45,279 bases of DNA from contig JAPOOT010000289.1 of NCBI GenBank assembly GCA_026713285.1, forward strand, positions 1 to 45,279, written 5' to 3'. This document shows positions 33,401 through 39,927 of this stretch, piece by piece (the stretch's first letter is position 1; each line of letters opens with the position of its first letter). The notes under the pieces are model-generated. The model searched no databases, had not been told where the DNA came from, and worked only from the letters and a program-made list of their open reading frames with translations. This stretch comes from Gemmatimonadota bacterium (GTDB taxonomy: Bacteria > JAAXHH01). The position numbers and the translations under genes were made by a program.

Positions 33401-35151
33401 CGCACCAGTACGTCCTGTCGGAATTCGGGTCGACAGAGGCCGAAGACGAGGACATCACCATCGTGCCCAGGTCGTGGTACGCCGGTACCGCGCCGGGGGT
33501 GAATACCTACATCAAGGTCGAGCATGACGCCGCGGACAGTTCCGCCCGGTCCACCTACGCGTCGGCCATCCTGGGCCTGCTGCCGGACGAGCGGACGGTC
33601 AGCGGCCTGGACCGTATCCTGACGGCGGGCAGGTGGTTCGAGGGGGATGAAAGGGACGTGTGCATCCTTCCCGTCGAGATGGCGCGGCTTCTCGGGATGT
33701 CGGAAGCGGACGCAGGTCAACAGGAAATCAGTATCTTCGGCAAACCCTTTACGGTCATTGGCCTATTCGACTCGGCCGCAATGGACAGGATCACCGACCT
33801 GGACGACGAGCCGCTCACCCCCGTGGATTACACGGCGACGGGGCGCGATCTGATCACCGAGCTTGCCATGATGGATTACGATGAGGAACCGGTGCAAATG
33901 GCCCGGTTCGAACACCTCCCGGCCGCGAATCTGATCCTTGCGCCCCATGCCTACGTAAACGACGTCGGGGGAACGCTCCGGTCCGTCGCGGTCCGTTTCC
34001 CCTCGGATGATGGCGCCCTCGACCGGATCGAACGCTTCATGCAGCGGCTGGGGATACCCGTGGTGGCCTCCGTGGGCGGAGAGGTCGCCGTGTTCAGCGC
34101 CATGGCGCTGAGTTCGCTGTCGGGCCTGGGCAACCTGTTCATCCCAATGGTGGTTGCCGCCCTGATCATCCTGAACACCATGATGAACGCCGTGTATGAA
34201 CGCTTCAGCGAAATCGGCGTATACAGCGCCGTGGGCCTGGCCCCGGCGCATATTGGCGCGTTGTTCATGGCCGAAGCCGCCATGTACGCCGTGATCGGGG
34301 GCATGTCCGGCTACCTCATCGGGCAGACCGTTGCCCGCGGTATCACGGAATACGAGATGCTTGCGGGCTTGACGCTGAACTATTCATCCCTGTCCGCGGT
34401 GGCCTCGACGGCCATGGTCATGGTGGTGGTCATGCTCTCGACGATTTATCCAGCGCGCAAGGCATCCCAGATGGCCGTTCCGGACGTCAACAGGCAGTGG
34501 TCCTTCCCCGATCCCGAAGGCGACGACTGGCGTTTCGAGTTTCCCTTCACCATAAGTAGCACGGAGACGCTCGGCCTGTGTGCTTATCTGACCCGGTTCT
34601 TCGAGTCCTACGGCGAGAGTACGCTGGGGAGTTTCATGACGGACGAGGTGAGCCTGACGGGCAGAAACGGCGGATCAGGCGGTGCGGGCCGCGCGACGGA
34701 AGCGGATGGGAATCCGCCCGGTAGAGATGTCCCGGTCAACGACGCCGCGGACCTTGAATCCGCTTCGGGCGCGGCCACTGATTCCGCGGCCCGCGGAAAC
34801 TTCGAGTCGGCAGCCGGCATGGCCACGTACGAAATTACAATGAAGACCTGGCTGGCGCCCTACGACACGGGGGTGAGCCAGCGGGTGACCCTTCACGCGT
34901 CGCCCGCCGAGGACGAACACGACCTGTACGCCGTGTGGGTGCACATCTATCGCCTGAGCGGCGACGTGGATTCGTGGCAACGCCTGAACCGCCGCTTCCT
35001 GAACGTGCTGCGCAAGCAGTTCCTGGTCTGGCGTACCGTGGACCAGGAGGTCAAAACGGTCTACGCGGGTGAGGGGCGGGAGATGATTGGTGCGGGCGCG
35101 GGGACTGGCCCGCGTACGGAGACTGGTCCAGGTACGGTGGAACCGGCCTGA
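30472..35151 (+). CDS. Fusion of degenerate M28-type peptidase domain with FtsX-type permease
   Basis: This 1559-residue lipoprotein (lipobox ISAC, C20) has two halves. Residues about 35-480 look like an M28 aminopeptidase with a PA-type insert (GAIFLMDFNSG...GAGAVIFAE). The metal site is degraded: SYYDS replaces the usual HxD-S, PGANQASGVAALLE lacks the DDN aspartate, and TSGHFLSLSG lacks the two glutamates. Helices at about 804-890 and 919-940 and a C-terminal cluster from about 1218 form an FtsX/MacB-type permease (LNTMMNAVYERFSEIGVYSAVGLAP, ending in IYPARKASQM). A soluble tail follows (1343-1559), with a Gly/Ala-rich linker. No ABC ATPase is adjacent. It may couple an ATPase to envelope substrates. 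ATG 30472 is preferred to GTG 30463. Confidence 0.75.
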   Translation: MRTTPVLLAGLIVLCAISACQTSGVRERVAFQAEPVVEGQVAGVVDSTRIRQTIADLVSFGSRVAGYPGATEAAHYLAGRMDEIGLEDVEMEEFVASVPLDEGGELVILDATTLAFPSIPLHAVWPNLVRTSTTPPAGITGMLHYVGAGDWTDFNGIDPTGAIFLMDFNSGVNWQRAAMLGAGAVIFAEPDHTTRVDGEEKYLQVPVNFPRFWMEKEWADPLVAYLEVNGPFTVRTKGRMTWKRLPAYNVMGKITGTHPVLKEEAIVLESYYDSISPVPAVSPGANQASGVAALLEMARYFAANPPARTVYFLATSGHFLSLSGVNDFTNRHTRKTPYFAEQIEEPINMKLFAGIDLSSARDQIGVYYAGILFAGNSFEKQRFFTPFGRTFMGYAQEVIRRGVFPSDALMNVITPSQGIQSTEFFPAGNIALDAELVFWTGFPALSFATVFDVREYVDTPLDDMERVNIRNVYTQAVLLTELFGRAVNDPMLFPDFKMQLDDRFVRGRIRVVEFDPREDYIPSKPKPGAVVRFRRYNKSISGVKNEIFVVADSMGVAESTELEAGRTYPTEGYVMDPDTGDIIYAPDRGPYGEGAYPLEITMDWVDKEKPTVVFRSDATNLYDLVDPRFLTRLNEAVLLDESGNPPLEWGMTFQEGGWTTGFSYEEDTAVLFTPPESRFKVTMSSGLFGRRLILTNAGEDHPEGIGFESGIGAIPLTSYQVARDLWHLDEARIAALKSVGVSNVRLDEFHQEAGRLLDLAESARQDLQWDRFIKYARAAWGYESRAYPDATGTANDVVRGVLFYMVLVIPFAYALERLVFGFANVYKRIAMSFAIFLAAYGVLRFTHPAFQITTAPDIVLLAFITFVLAAVVIWLISQRFSQTMREFRQHTHSVQATDVRRSSALATAFALGIGNMRKRKARTLLTCATLVLLVFTVLSFTSVQTYLRIQKVSTDAESAYTGFLVRNPNWAPLQKQTHQYVLSEFGSTEAEDEDITIVPRSWYAGTAPGVNTYIKVEHDAADSSARSTYASAILGLLPDERTVSGLDRILTAGRWFEGDERDVCILPVEMARLLGMSEADAGQQEISIFGKPFTVIGLFDSAAMDRITDLDDEPLTPVDYTATGRDLITELAMMDYDEEPVQMARFEHLPAANLILAPHAYVNDVGGTLRSVAVRFPSDDGALDRIERFMQRLGIPVVASVGGEVAVFSAMALSSLSGLGNLFIPMVVAALIILNTMMNAVYERFSEIGVYSAVGLAPAHIGALFMAEAAMYAVIGGMSGYLIGQTVARGITEYEMLAGLTLNYSSLSAVASTAMVMVVVMLSTIYPARKASQMAVPDVNRQWSFPDPEGDDWRFEFPFTISSTETLGLCAYLTRFFESYGESTLGSFMTDEVSLTGRNGGSGGAGRATEADGNPPGRDVPVNDAADLESASGAATDSAARGNFESAAGMATYEITMKTWLAPYDTGVSQRVTLHASPAEDEHDLYAVWVHIYRLSGDVDSWQRLNRRFLNVLRKQFLVWRTVDQEVKTVYAGEGREMIGAGAGTGPRTETGPGTVEPA

Positions 35152-35249
35152 TCGTCGCTGCGGTTCAGCAGGAATGGCCGGGCGATGATCGGCGCAGTCG
35201 CGTGAAAGGGTTGGACGCGGTCCCGTTATCAGGCTGAAGGAGGAATACC

Positions 35250-35720
35250 ATGGAAGGCGGAGGCAGCGGAGGCCCCTGGCTCAACACTCTGATGGGACAG
35301 AACGTTCGGGTTATGACGCCGGGATCCGCCACGGAGGACCGCATGACCGTCATCGAGGCCGTCGAGCCGCCCCACAGTCCGCCGCCCGTCTTCACCCGCC
35401 ACGCCTTCATCGAGATGTTCCTGGTCGTCAAGGGCGCCCTGACCTTCCAGTTCCTACACGAAAGCGCCTTCGTGATCGAAGCCAGCCAGATGGTGACCGT
35501 ACCCGGCTACCGGCCCCATTCCTTTTGGAACGAGGGGGACGATCCGGCGGGGGTCATGCTGATCTGCACGCCCGCGGGGCTGGACCGGTTCTTCGAGGCT
35601 TCCGATCGGTTGCTTCGGCGCATGCCGACGGACACGGCCGATCCCGATGAGTTGAAAGCGGAGATGGCACGCCTTCGGAAGGAGTTCGGGCTGGAACACG
35701 TGGCGCCGGCGCCGAAATAA
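35250..35720 (+). CDS. Cupin-domain protein
   Basis: The 156-residue single-domain protein begins at ATG 35250, seven bases after GGAGG. It has a conserved cupin barrel: motif 1 around RHAFIEMFLVVKGALTFQF and motif 2 around VPGYRPHSFWNEGDDPAGVM. Metal ligands would be His and Glu of motif 1 and His of motif 2, though motif 1 is partly degenerate (no HxH). Cupins of this type bind small molecules, act as isomerases or dioxygenases, or are sugar-binding. No neighbouring gene indicates which. It is the last GC-rich gene before the AT-rich island. Confidence 0.8.
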   Translation: MEGGGSGGPWLNTLMGQNVRVMTPGSATEDRMTVIEAVEPPHSPPPVFTRHAFIEMFLVVKGALTFQFLHESAFVIEASQMVTVPGYRPHSFWNEGDDPAGVMLICTPAGLDRFFEASDRLLRRMPTDTADPDELKAEMARLRKEFGLEHVAPAPK

Positions 35721-35782
35721 GCCTTGGTGATCTTTGGTAGGCTACCCAATCTTTCATAAGAGTATAGCATCCCTAGAACACT

Positions 35783-35901
35783 GTTGTGTCGACGACACCG
35801 TGCAATAGCGAGTGGTTGGAGGATTTGACGTATCCTATAAACTGAGTTGACCCCGTTTAGTACGTATGAATTTGTGTACAACGAGGAGTGTTCGACACAA
35901 C
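35783..35901. repeat. Inverted repeats at the left edge of the AT-rich island
   Basis: GTTGTGTCGA (35783-35792) and TCGACACAAC (35892-35901) are perfect 10-base inverted copies 99 bases apart. The left one overlaps a tight palindrome GTGTCG-A-CGACAC (35786-35798). The 310-base gap (35721-36030) otherwise shows no gene; it is AT-rich and contains a TATAAA at 35836-35841 without a well-spaced -35. Confidence 0.6.
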
Positions 35902-36030
35902 TCCAAGAAATGTGAACCTGTCTACAAACCGGTAATCTTGGTTTTATGTGCACCGGGTAAAGTCAGTCCGCGTGGGTATGACAGCGTTTATCGAAAAGCT
36001 CGGCCGTATGAGGATCAAGGAGTTGGCGTG

Positions 36031-36831
36031 ATGGCGAGAGTCCGAAAGTCAACTGCAATTGAACGATTGCAGAGGTTGGTTGATGAGGCTTCAGAGCTGG
36101 ATATGGAGGATGATAGCTCTCAGGAAGTTCAAAAATGGATACAGGACGTTTTTACCGCTTTTATCAACATATTCGGTGAGGATAGTTCTCAGTTTTCACG
36201 ACTTCCGCAAAGTCACAAAACAACCCCAAGTGGGGTTCGTGAATACCTGAGATCAATGGTTTCCTGCGTCGCGTCTAGTCTCGATGAGATCAAGTACTTT
36301 CGTGAGGATGAAACAGAAACTGTGAAACAACCCTCAGAACAGGGTGACTTAAAAGCACCAGATAAGGACTGTTACGACCAGGGATCGGCGACCAAAAAAG
36401 TCTTTGTCGTTCATGGTCACGACGAGGCCGTCCTGCAGGCGGTTGCGAGATTTCTAGAAAAGCTGAAACTCGAACCAGTAATCCTGCACGAACAGGCGAA
36501 TCAAGGCCGCACGATCATAGAGAAATTTGAGGATCATTCGGATGCGAGTTTTGCCGTGGTTCTGCTGACACCTGACGACATAGGCGCGGCCGTTACGGAT
36601 AAGGCCGATCTACGGCACCGAGCTCGTCAGAACGTAATTCTCGAACTCGGATTCTTCATTGGGAAGTTGGGTCGCAACAGGGTCTGTGCTCTGAAATCGC
36701 GTTGTGTCGAAAATCCGTCGGACGTTGATGGGATGGTCTATATCAACCTCGACGAGCCAGATGCATGGAAGACCGGACTCGTGCGGGAGTTAATGGCAGC
36801 TGGTTTCGCCATCGACGCTAACTGGGTTTAG
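36031..36831 (+). CDS. TIR-like nucleotide-binding effector (PF10137/CAP12 type)
   Basis: The 266-residue protein has a helical N-terminal domain (1-100, charged and coiled-coil-like), a linker, and a TIR-like domain from about 122: VFVVHGHD (124-131), EKLKLEPVILHEQANQGRTI, then RARQNVILELGFFIGKLGR (198-215) with the candidate catalytic E205. PF10137 proteins include CBASS/Pycsar effectors that degrade NAD+ when a cyclic nucleotide binds. I see no cyclase here; the next gene is an MNT nucleotidyltransferase five bases downstream. The start 36031 has AAGGAG seven bases upstream, and the open frame to 35866 is ignored. Codon use is AT-richer than the flanking genes, suggesting acquisition. Confidence 0.88.
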   Translation: MARVRKSTAIERLQRLVDEASELDMEDDSSQEVQKWIQDVFTAFINIFGEDSSQFSRLPQSHKTTPSGVREYLRSMVSCVASSLDEIKYFREDETETVKQPSEQGDLKAPDKDCYDQGSATKKVFVVHGHDEAVLQAVARFLEKLKLEPVILHEQANQGRTIIEKFEDHSDASFAVVLLTPDDIGAAVTDKADLRHRARQNVILELGFFIGKLGRNRVCALKSRCVENPSDVDGMVYINLDEPDAWKTGLVRELMAAGFAIDANWV

Positions 36832-36836
36832 CAGCC

Positions 36837-37142
36837 ATGAACGCACAGTTGTCGATTTCCAAAACCGAATTGTCAGCCTATTGTAAAAATCATGGCATCC
36901 GACGATTAGCAATTTTCGGATCGGTGCTCCGGCCAGATTTTGGCCCGGAGAGCGATATCGACGTACTGGTCGAGTTCGCACCGGGTCACACTCCCGGTCT
37001 GCTGGGCATGGCCGGATTGGAGATTGAACTATCCGAATTGTTTGGCGGTCGGAAGGTGGACCTGCGGACTCCTGAGGAATTGAGTCGTTATTTTCGACAG
37101 AAGGTCATTGACACGGCAGAAGTTCTATATGTGCAGGGATGA
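36837..37142 (+). CDS. MNT-family nucleotidyltransferase (HEPN-MNT antitoxin)
   Basis: The 101-residue protein is a minimal nucleotidyltransferase. The motif is complete: GS (28-29) with Arg at 32, and SDIDVLVEF (39-47) with catalytic D40 and D42. In HEPN-MNT modules this protein is the antitoxin, known in some systems to adenylylate its HEPN ribonuclease partner. Its 3' end overlaps the start of a HEPN remnant by 14 bases, the usual arrangement. It starts five bases after the TIR gene, so the three reading frames would be one transcript. All catalytic residues are kept although its partner is truncated. Confidence 0.9.
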   Translation: MNAQLSISKTELSAYCKNHGIRRLAIFGSVLRPDFGPESDIDVLVEFAPGHTPGLLGMAGLEIELSELFGGRKVDLRTPEELSRYFRQKVIDTAEVLYVQG

Positions 37143-37254
37143 CGAAATCCCATTACAGCACATGTTGGACGCCGAGCGGGAGGCAGTGTGTTTTTCACGA
37201 GGACACAGTTGGTTGCAGCCGCTAAGTCAAGCCTACCATATCGCGCGTGAATAG
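37129..37254 (+). pseudogene. Truncated HEPN (DUF86-type) toxin remnant
   Basis: Starting at ATG 37129, inside the 3' end of the MNT gene, a 41-codon frame reads MCRDDEIPLQHMLDAEREAV and continues for seven more residues in the same family style. This is the N-terminus of HEPN-family toxins that accompany MNT. After about residue 27 (near 37210) the homology stops and 14 unrelated residues end at TAG 37254, overlapping the tail of vapC on the other strand. The R-x4-6-H active-site region of HEPN is missing, so the toxin is dead. The remnant is too short to have been noticed by length filters. Confidence 0.75.
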
Positions 37255-37613
37255 TAATCCAGGATGGTGGTGTCCGAAGTCACGAGCAGGCATTTGTTCA
37301 ATTTGGCCGTGGCCACGATCGTGCGGTCGACAGGATCCCGGTGATCCCAGTCCAGTTCGAGATTCCCGATCCATGTCCACACGTCCACTGGACGTACTTC
37401 AATCCGTTCGGTCCGTTCCAGATTTTATGCGAAGTCCTGAATGGACAGGGGCAACACAAGATCGGCCTTTTTCACCCTAACGCCGATCTCCCAGATCGAG
37501 ATCGAACTGATGCACACGCGGTCGGCTTGTGTAATCGTCTGGTCGTCGATTTTGGACAGGCGTTCGGGATCCAGTGTCCAGAAAACAAGCGCGGACGTAT
37601 CCAGTACGACCAT
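37233..37613 (-). pseudogene. VapC-type PIN-domain toxin interrupted by an in-frame TAA
   Basis: Reading on the minus strand from ATG 37613, the first 62 codons encode VVLDTSALVFW... with SSISIWEIGV, then TAA at 37427-37425. The same frame continues for 63 codons to TAG at 37235-37233, encoding IEVRPVDVWTWIGNLELDWD and then HRDPVDRTIVATA and VTSDTTILDYY. The full frame (126 codons) has VapC length and the PIN acidic residues (D5, the Glu of WEIG, the Asp of DPVDR, the Asp of TSDT). One nonsense codon is the only lesion. The start shares one base with the antitoxin stop (TAATG). Confidence 0.85.
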
Positions 37614-37843
37614 TACGTTTCATCCCATTCGTCGATTGTCGGTGTGTCGATGTCTCCATGATAGACGATCTTTCCCCGCAGTCCATCGAAGATCCTGTCA
37701 ACCGATTGCTTTGGCTTTATGGGTTTTACACTGAGAACTGGACTCCGGTTATGCGTTACGATCAGATCCTCGCCCGATTCCTCGATTTCTCGAAATACCC
37801 GAAGCATATTGGCCTTCAGCTTGCTCTTCGATTTGAACAGCAT
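37613..37843 (-). CDS. Phd/YefM-family antitoxin
   Basis: The 76-residue protein has the Phd/YefM pattern: short strand and helix (KSKLKANMLRVFREIEESGEDLIVTH), NRSPVLSVKP, then a disordered acidic tail that would occupy the toxin (KIVYHGDIDTPTIDEWDET). Such antitoxins repress their own operon and neutralise a PIN or RelE toxin. The partner here is the interrupted vapC immediately downstream. The start ATG 37843 has GGAG at proper spacing. A perfect palindrome lies 32 bases upstream and may be its operator. The gene itself is intact. Confidence 0.85.
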   Translation of the reverse strand: MLFKSKSKLKANMLRVFREIEESGEDLIVTHNRSPVLSVKPIKPKQSVDRIFDGLRGKIVYHGDIDTPTIDEWDET

Positions 37844-37874
37844 ATGGACTCCAGTCTGTTTAGCAAAAGACTAT

Positions 37875-37884
37875 GGTCATGACC
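37875..37884. promoter_or_regulatory. Palindrome upstream of the antitoxin gene
   Basis: GGTCATGACC is a perfect ten-base palindrome 32 bases before the antitoxin start. Phd/YefM proteins bind palindromes in their own promoters, so this is a candidate operator; a match of this length could also be chance. Confidence 0.35.
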
Positions 37885-38013
37885 CTGGTTATATTCGAAG
37901 GATTTCCTATGAACCGTCAAGGATTTATCTCATTCTCGGCAACTTAGAAGTCGGATTCCGTGCGACTATTCCGACTGTATAGGTATGATGTTCAATTCAA
38001 TGTGTAAGACAGG

Positions 38014-38042
38014 TTGACAATCGACGTCCCGACGTCTAATAT
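38014..38042 (+). promoter_or_regulatory. Consensus promoter of the methyltransferase, leaderless, with two GACGTC sites
   Basis: TTGACA (38014-38019), 17 bases, TAATAT (38037-38042). The ATG at 38049 is where transcription should begin, seven bases past the -10, and no Shine-Dalgarno is present, so the message is probably leaderless. The spacer holds GACGTC at 38023-38028 and 38031-38036, directly against the -10. Confidence 0.75.
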
Positions 38043-38048
38043 TAAAAT

Positions 38049-39185
38049 ATGGCCACTAACACCGAAAGATACGCTCCTGGTCGAGTACGAGATGCGATAA
38101 TCCGGGTGATGAGACTAACGACAGAAGGTTTGTCTGCTAAACAGATCGCAGCGAGAGTTGCAAAGATAGAGGGCCACATGCCTGAGTCCTCGATCAGGTC
38201 TTATCTTCGTCTGAACACTCCAGAGACATTTGTTCGTGAAAGGAGGGGGGTATACCGCCTTAAGGTAGATCATGACAGCAGTCTGCAACGAACGATGTTC
38301 AGGAGTCCACCTTGGCAGGAACCCTTCAAGTTTGGATCGGCTACATTGTTTCATAGTGAATGTTTGGATTGGCTGGACGCAAGAGATGACCAATCAATCC
38401 ACGCGATAGTTACCGATCCACCTTACGGTCTGCAGGAATACACAGCGAAAGAGCAGACGAAACTCCGAAATAGGAAGGGGGGGATCTGGAGGATTCCTCC
38501 TGCATTTGATGGCCACGTTCGTTCGCCGTTACCAAGATTCACTACTTTAACCGATGAACAAAAACTTTATCTTCGGGAGTTTTTCTATATCTGGTCTCGT
38601 CTACTGATCCCCAAGTTGGTACCTGGCGCCAACGTGGTCGTTGCCTCCAATCCACTACTCTCCCACATTGTCGCCGGCGCTATAGCGGATTCGGGGCTTG
38701 AAAGACGCGGCGACATCGTCAGGCTTGTTATGACTATGCGTGGCGGTGATCGGCCAAAAGCGGCACATGATGAATTCAAGGATGTCAGTGTGCTCCCCAG
38801 ATCAATGTGGGAGCCATGGCTGATATTCCGTAGGCCTGTGGAGGGAAGAGTACAGGACAACCTCAGAAAATGGAAAACGGGAGGGTTTCGACGGCCGACT
38901 GGACTCAAGCCATTCGGAGATGTTATTCAATCTTCCCCGACCAGAAAAAATGAGAAGGCGATAGCACCTCACCCCAGCCTTAAGCCACAATCCTTCTTAC
39001 GACGCCTCGTGAGGGGTGTTCTTCCACTAGGTGAAGGTATAGTTGTCGATCCCTTTGCCGGCGCTGGCTCTACTCTCGCGGCCGCTGAAGCAGTTGGGTA
39101 CGAGTCAATCGGAATAGAAAAGGATTCTCTGTACTTCAATATGGCCAAGGAAGCACTACAGCCACTAGCCGAGCTCGAAGTGTAG
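38049..39185 (+). CDS. Site-specific DNA methyltransferase (N4-cytosine/N6-adenine, beta class)
   Basis: The 378-residue enzyme transfers a methyl group from S-adenosylmethionine to DNA. Catalytic motif IV DPPY is at 123-126 and the SAM-binding motif I DPFAGAGST at about 334-342, in the order that defines the beta class; HPSLKPQ lies just before motif I. Residues 10-71 form a winged-helix-like domain of the HB1/HARE type (LSAKQIAARVAKIEG, ERRGVYRL). It faces a PD-(D/E)XK nuclease gene tail-to-tail, forming a probable type II restriction-modification system. Specificity is unknown. Codon use is AT-rich. The message appears to be leaderless. Confidence 0.92.
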   Translation: MATNTERYAPGRVRDAIIRVMRLTTEGLSAKQIAARVAKIEGHMPESSIRSYLRLNTPETFVRERRGVYRLKVDHDSSLQRTMFRSPPWQEPFKFGSATLFHSECLDWLDARDDQSIHAIVTDPPYGLQEYTAKEQTKLRNRKGGIWRIPPAFDGHVRSPLPRFTTLTDEQKLYLREFFYIWSRLLIPKLVPGANVVVASNPLLSHIVAGAIADSGLERRGDIVRLVMTMRGGDRPKAAHDEFKDVSVLPRSMWEPWLIFRRPVEGRVQDNLRKWKTGGFRRPTGLKPFGDVIQSSPTRKNEKAIAPHPSLKPQSFLRRLVRGVLPLGEGIVVDPFAGAGSTLAAAEAVGYESIGIEKDSLYFNMAKEALQPLAELEV

Positions 39186-39204
39186 GGACTGAAGGAAACC
39201 TCAA

Positions 39205-39220
39205 TTACCTGTCTAGGTAA
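39205..39220. terminator. Hairpin between convergent methyltransferase and nuclease genes
   Basis: TTACCT-GTCT-AGGTAA is a perfect six-pair hairpin that includes the nuclease stop codon. It lies 20 bases past the methyltransferase stop and could serve both directions; T-runs are poor on both sides. Confidence 0.4.
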
Positions 39221-39735
39221 ATCCAGTTCTCGCGAAGTTTACTCACGCCAAAGCGGTCAAGTGTGGCAGTTCGTGTGCCGAGTTCCCCTCTCGGATTGCG
39301 TCTAAAGTCTTCGATGGTTACCCTAGATAGGTAGACTTCCCTAAACGTCATTGGAAGTCTTGATGAAGAGGGTTCGGTTTTGTTATCGACCTCGTATACA
39401 AATACACACATCCACTGGTCGCGCGCGCCATGTGTATCGACCGCACCGCCTTTTTTCTTCGTGGTTTTGATTTCAAGACCCTGATCTCCCGACTTAACGG
39501 AGTTTTCTGCGTAAACTCCCTGAACGAGAAGGTCAGGATGGCCATTGAAGTAGTTGTTTTCAGTAAGCACCCTTGAATGTTTAGCCAGACTGGCCGTCAG
39601 CATGTCCGATAGCACACCAGACATGATAGCGGGTCTCAACATATCGTCAAGCCGTTCCAGTCCGCGGTCTACCAGATGAGAATTGACATCGTGGAAGAAA
39701 TCATAAACGTCCTGCATTGCCGACTCGAAATCCAT
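39205..39735 (-). CDS. Probable type II restriction endonuclease (PD-(D/E)XK fold)
   Basis: The 176-residue protein has no recognised subfamily, but residues 66-90 read HPDLLVQG ... GLEIK, that is PD-x19-E-x-K, followed by a conserved-looking TTKKKGG. This is the active-site pattern of PD-(D/E)XK nucleases, in which the Asp and Glu bind Mg2+ and the Lys activates water. The N-terminus is helical. Its position tail-to-tail with a DNA methyltransferase makes a restriction role likely. No strong ribosome site precedes ATG 39735, which fits low expression. It could instead be another nuclease of the same fold. The 193 bases upstream are AT-rich and hold no gene I can support. Confidence 0.75.
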   Translation of the reverse strand: MDFESAMQDVYDFFHDVNSHLVDRGLERLDDMLRPAIMSGVLSDMLTASLAKHSRVLTENNYFNGHPDLLVQGVYAENSVKSGDQGLEIKTTKKKGGAVDTHGARDQWMCVFVYEVDNKTEPSSSRLPMTFREVYLSRVTIEDFRRNPRGELGTRTATLDRFGVSKLRENWIYLDR

Positions 39736-39927
39736 AATGCGGAGCTGATATGGTAAAGTCGAGTCAGGATTGAATGATTCTCTTGCTACGACATTTCTGG
39801 ATTGTTTGATCCGTTCGTCTCCTTCATGTTATCTGAATGCATGTTTCAACAAAATGTGATTTACTGTGAATTTGTAAACCACTACCTACAATATCATGAC
39901 CTAGAATCTCATGAAAGTAAAATCAAT

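Noticed and set aside
35866..36030. 55-codon upstream extension of the TIR protein
   Set aside because: AAGGAG is correctly spaced for ATG 36031 and the extension looks unlike the family.
37341..37982. Several plus-strand ORFs opposite the vapC/antitoxin pair
   Set aside because: They are shadows of the minus-strand toxin-antitoxin genes.
35866..39877. Shared TGAATTTGT near both island edges as attachment sites
   Set aside because: Nine bases in AT-rich DNA is within chance, and there is no integrase.
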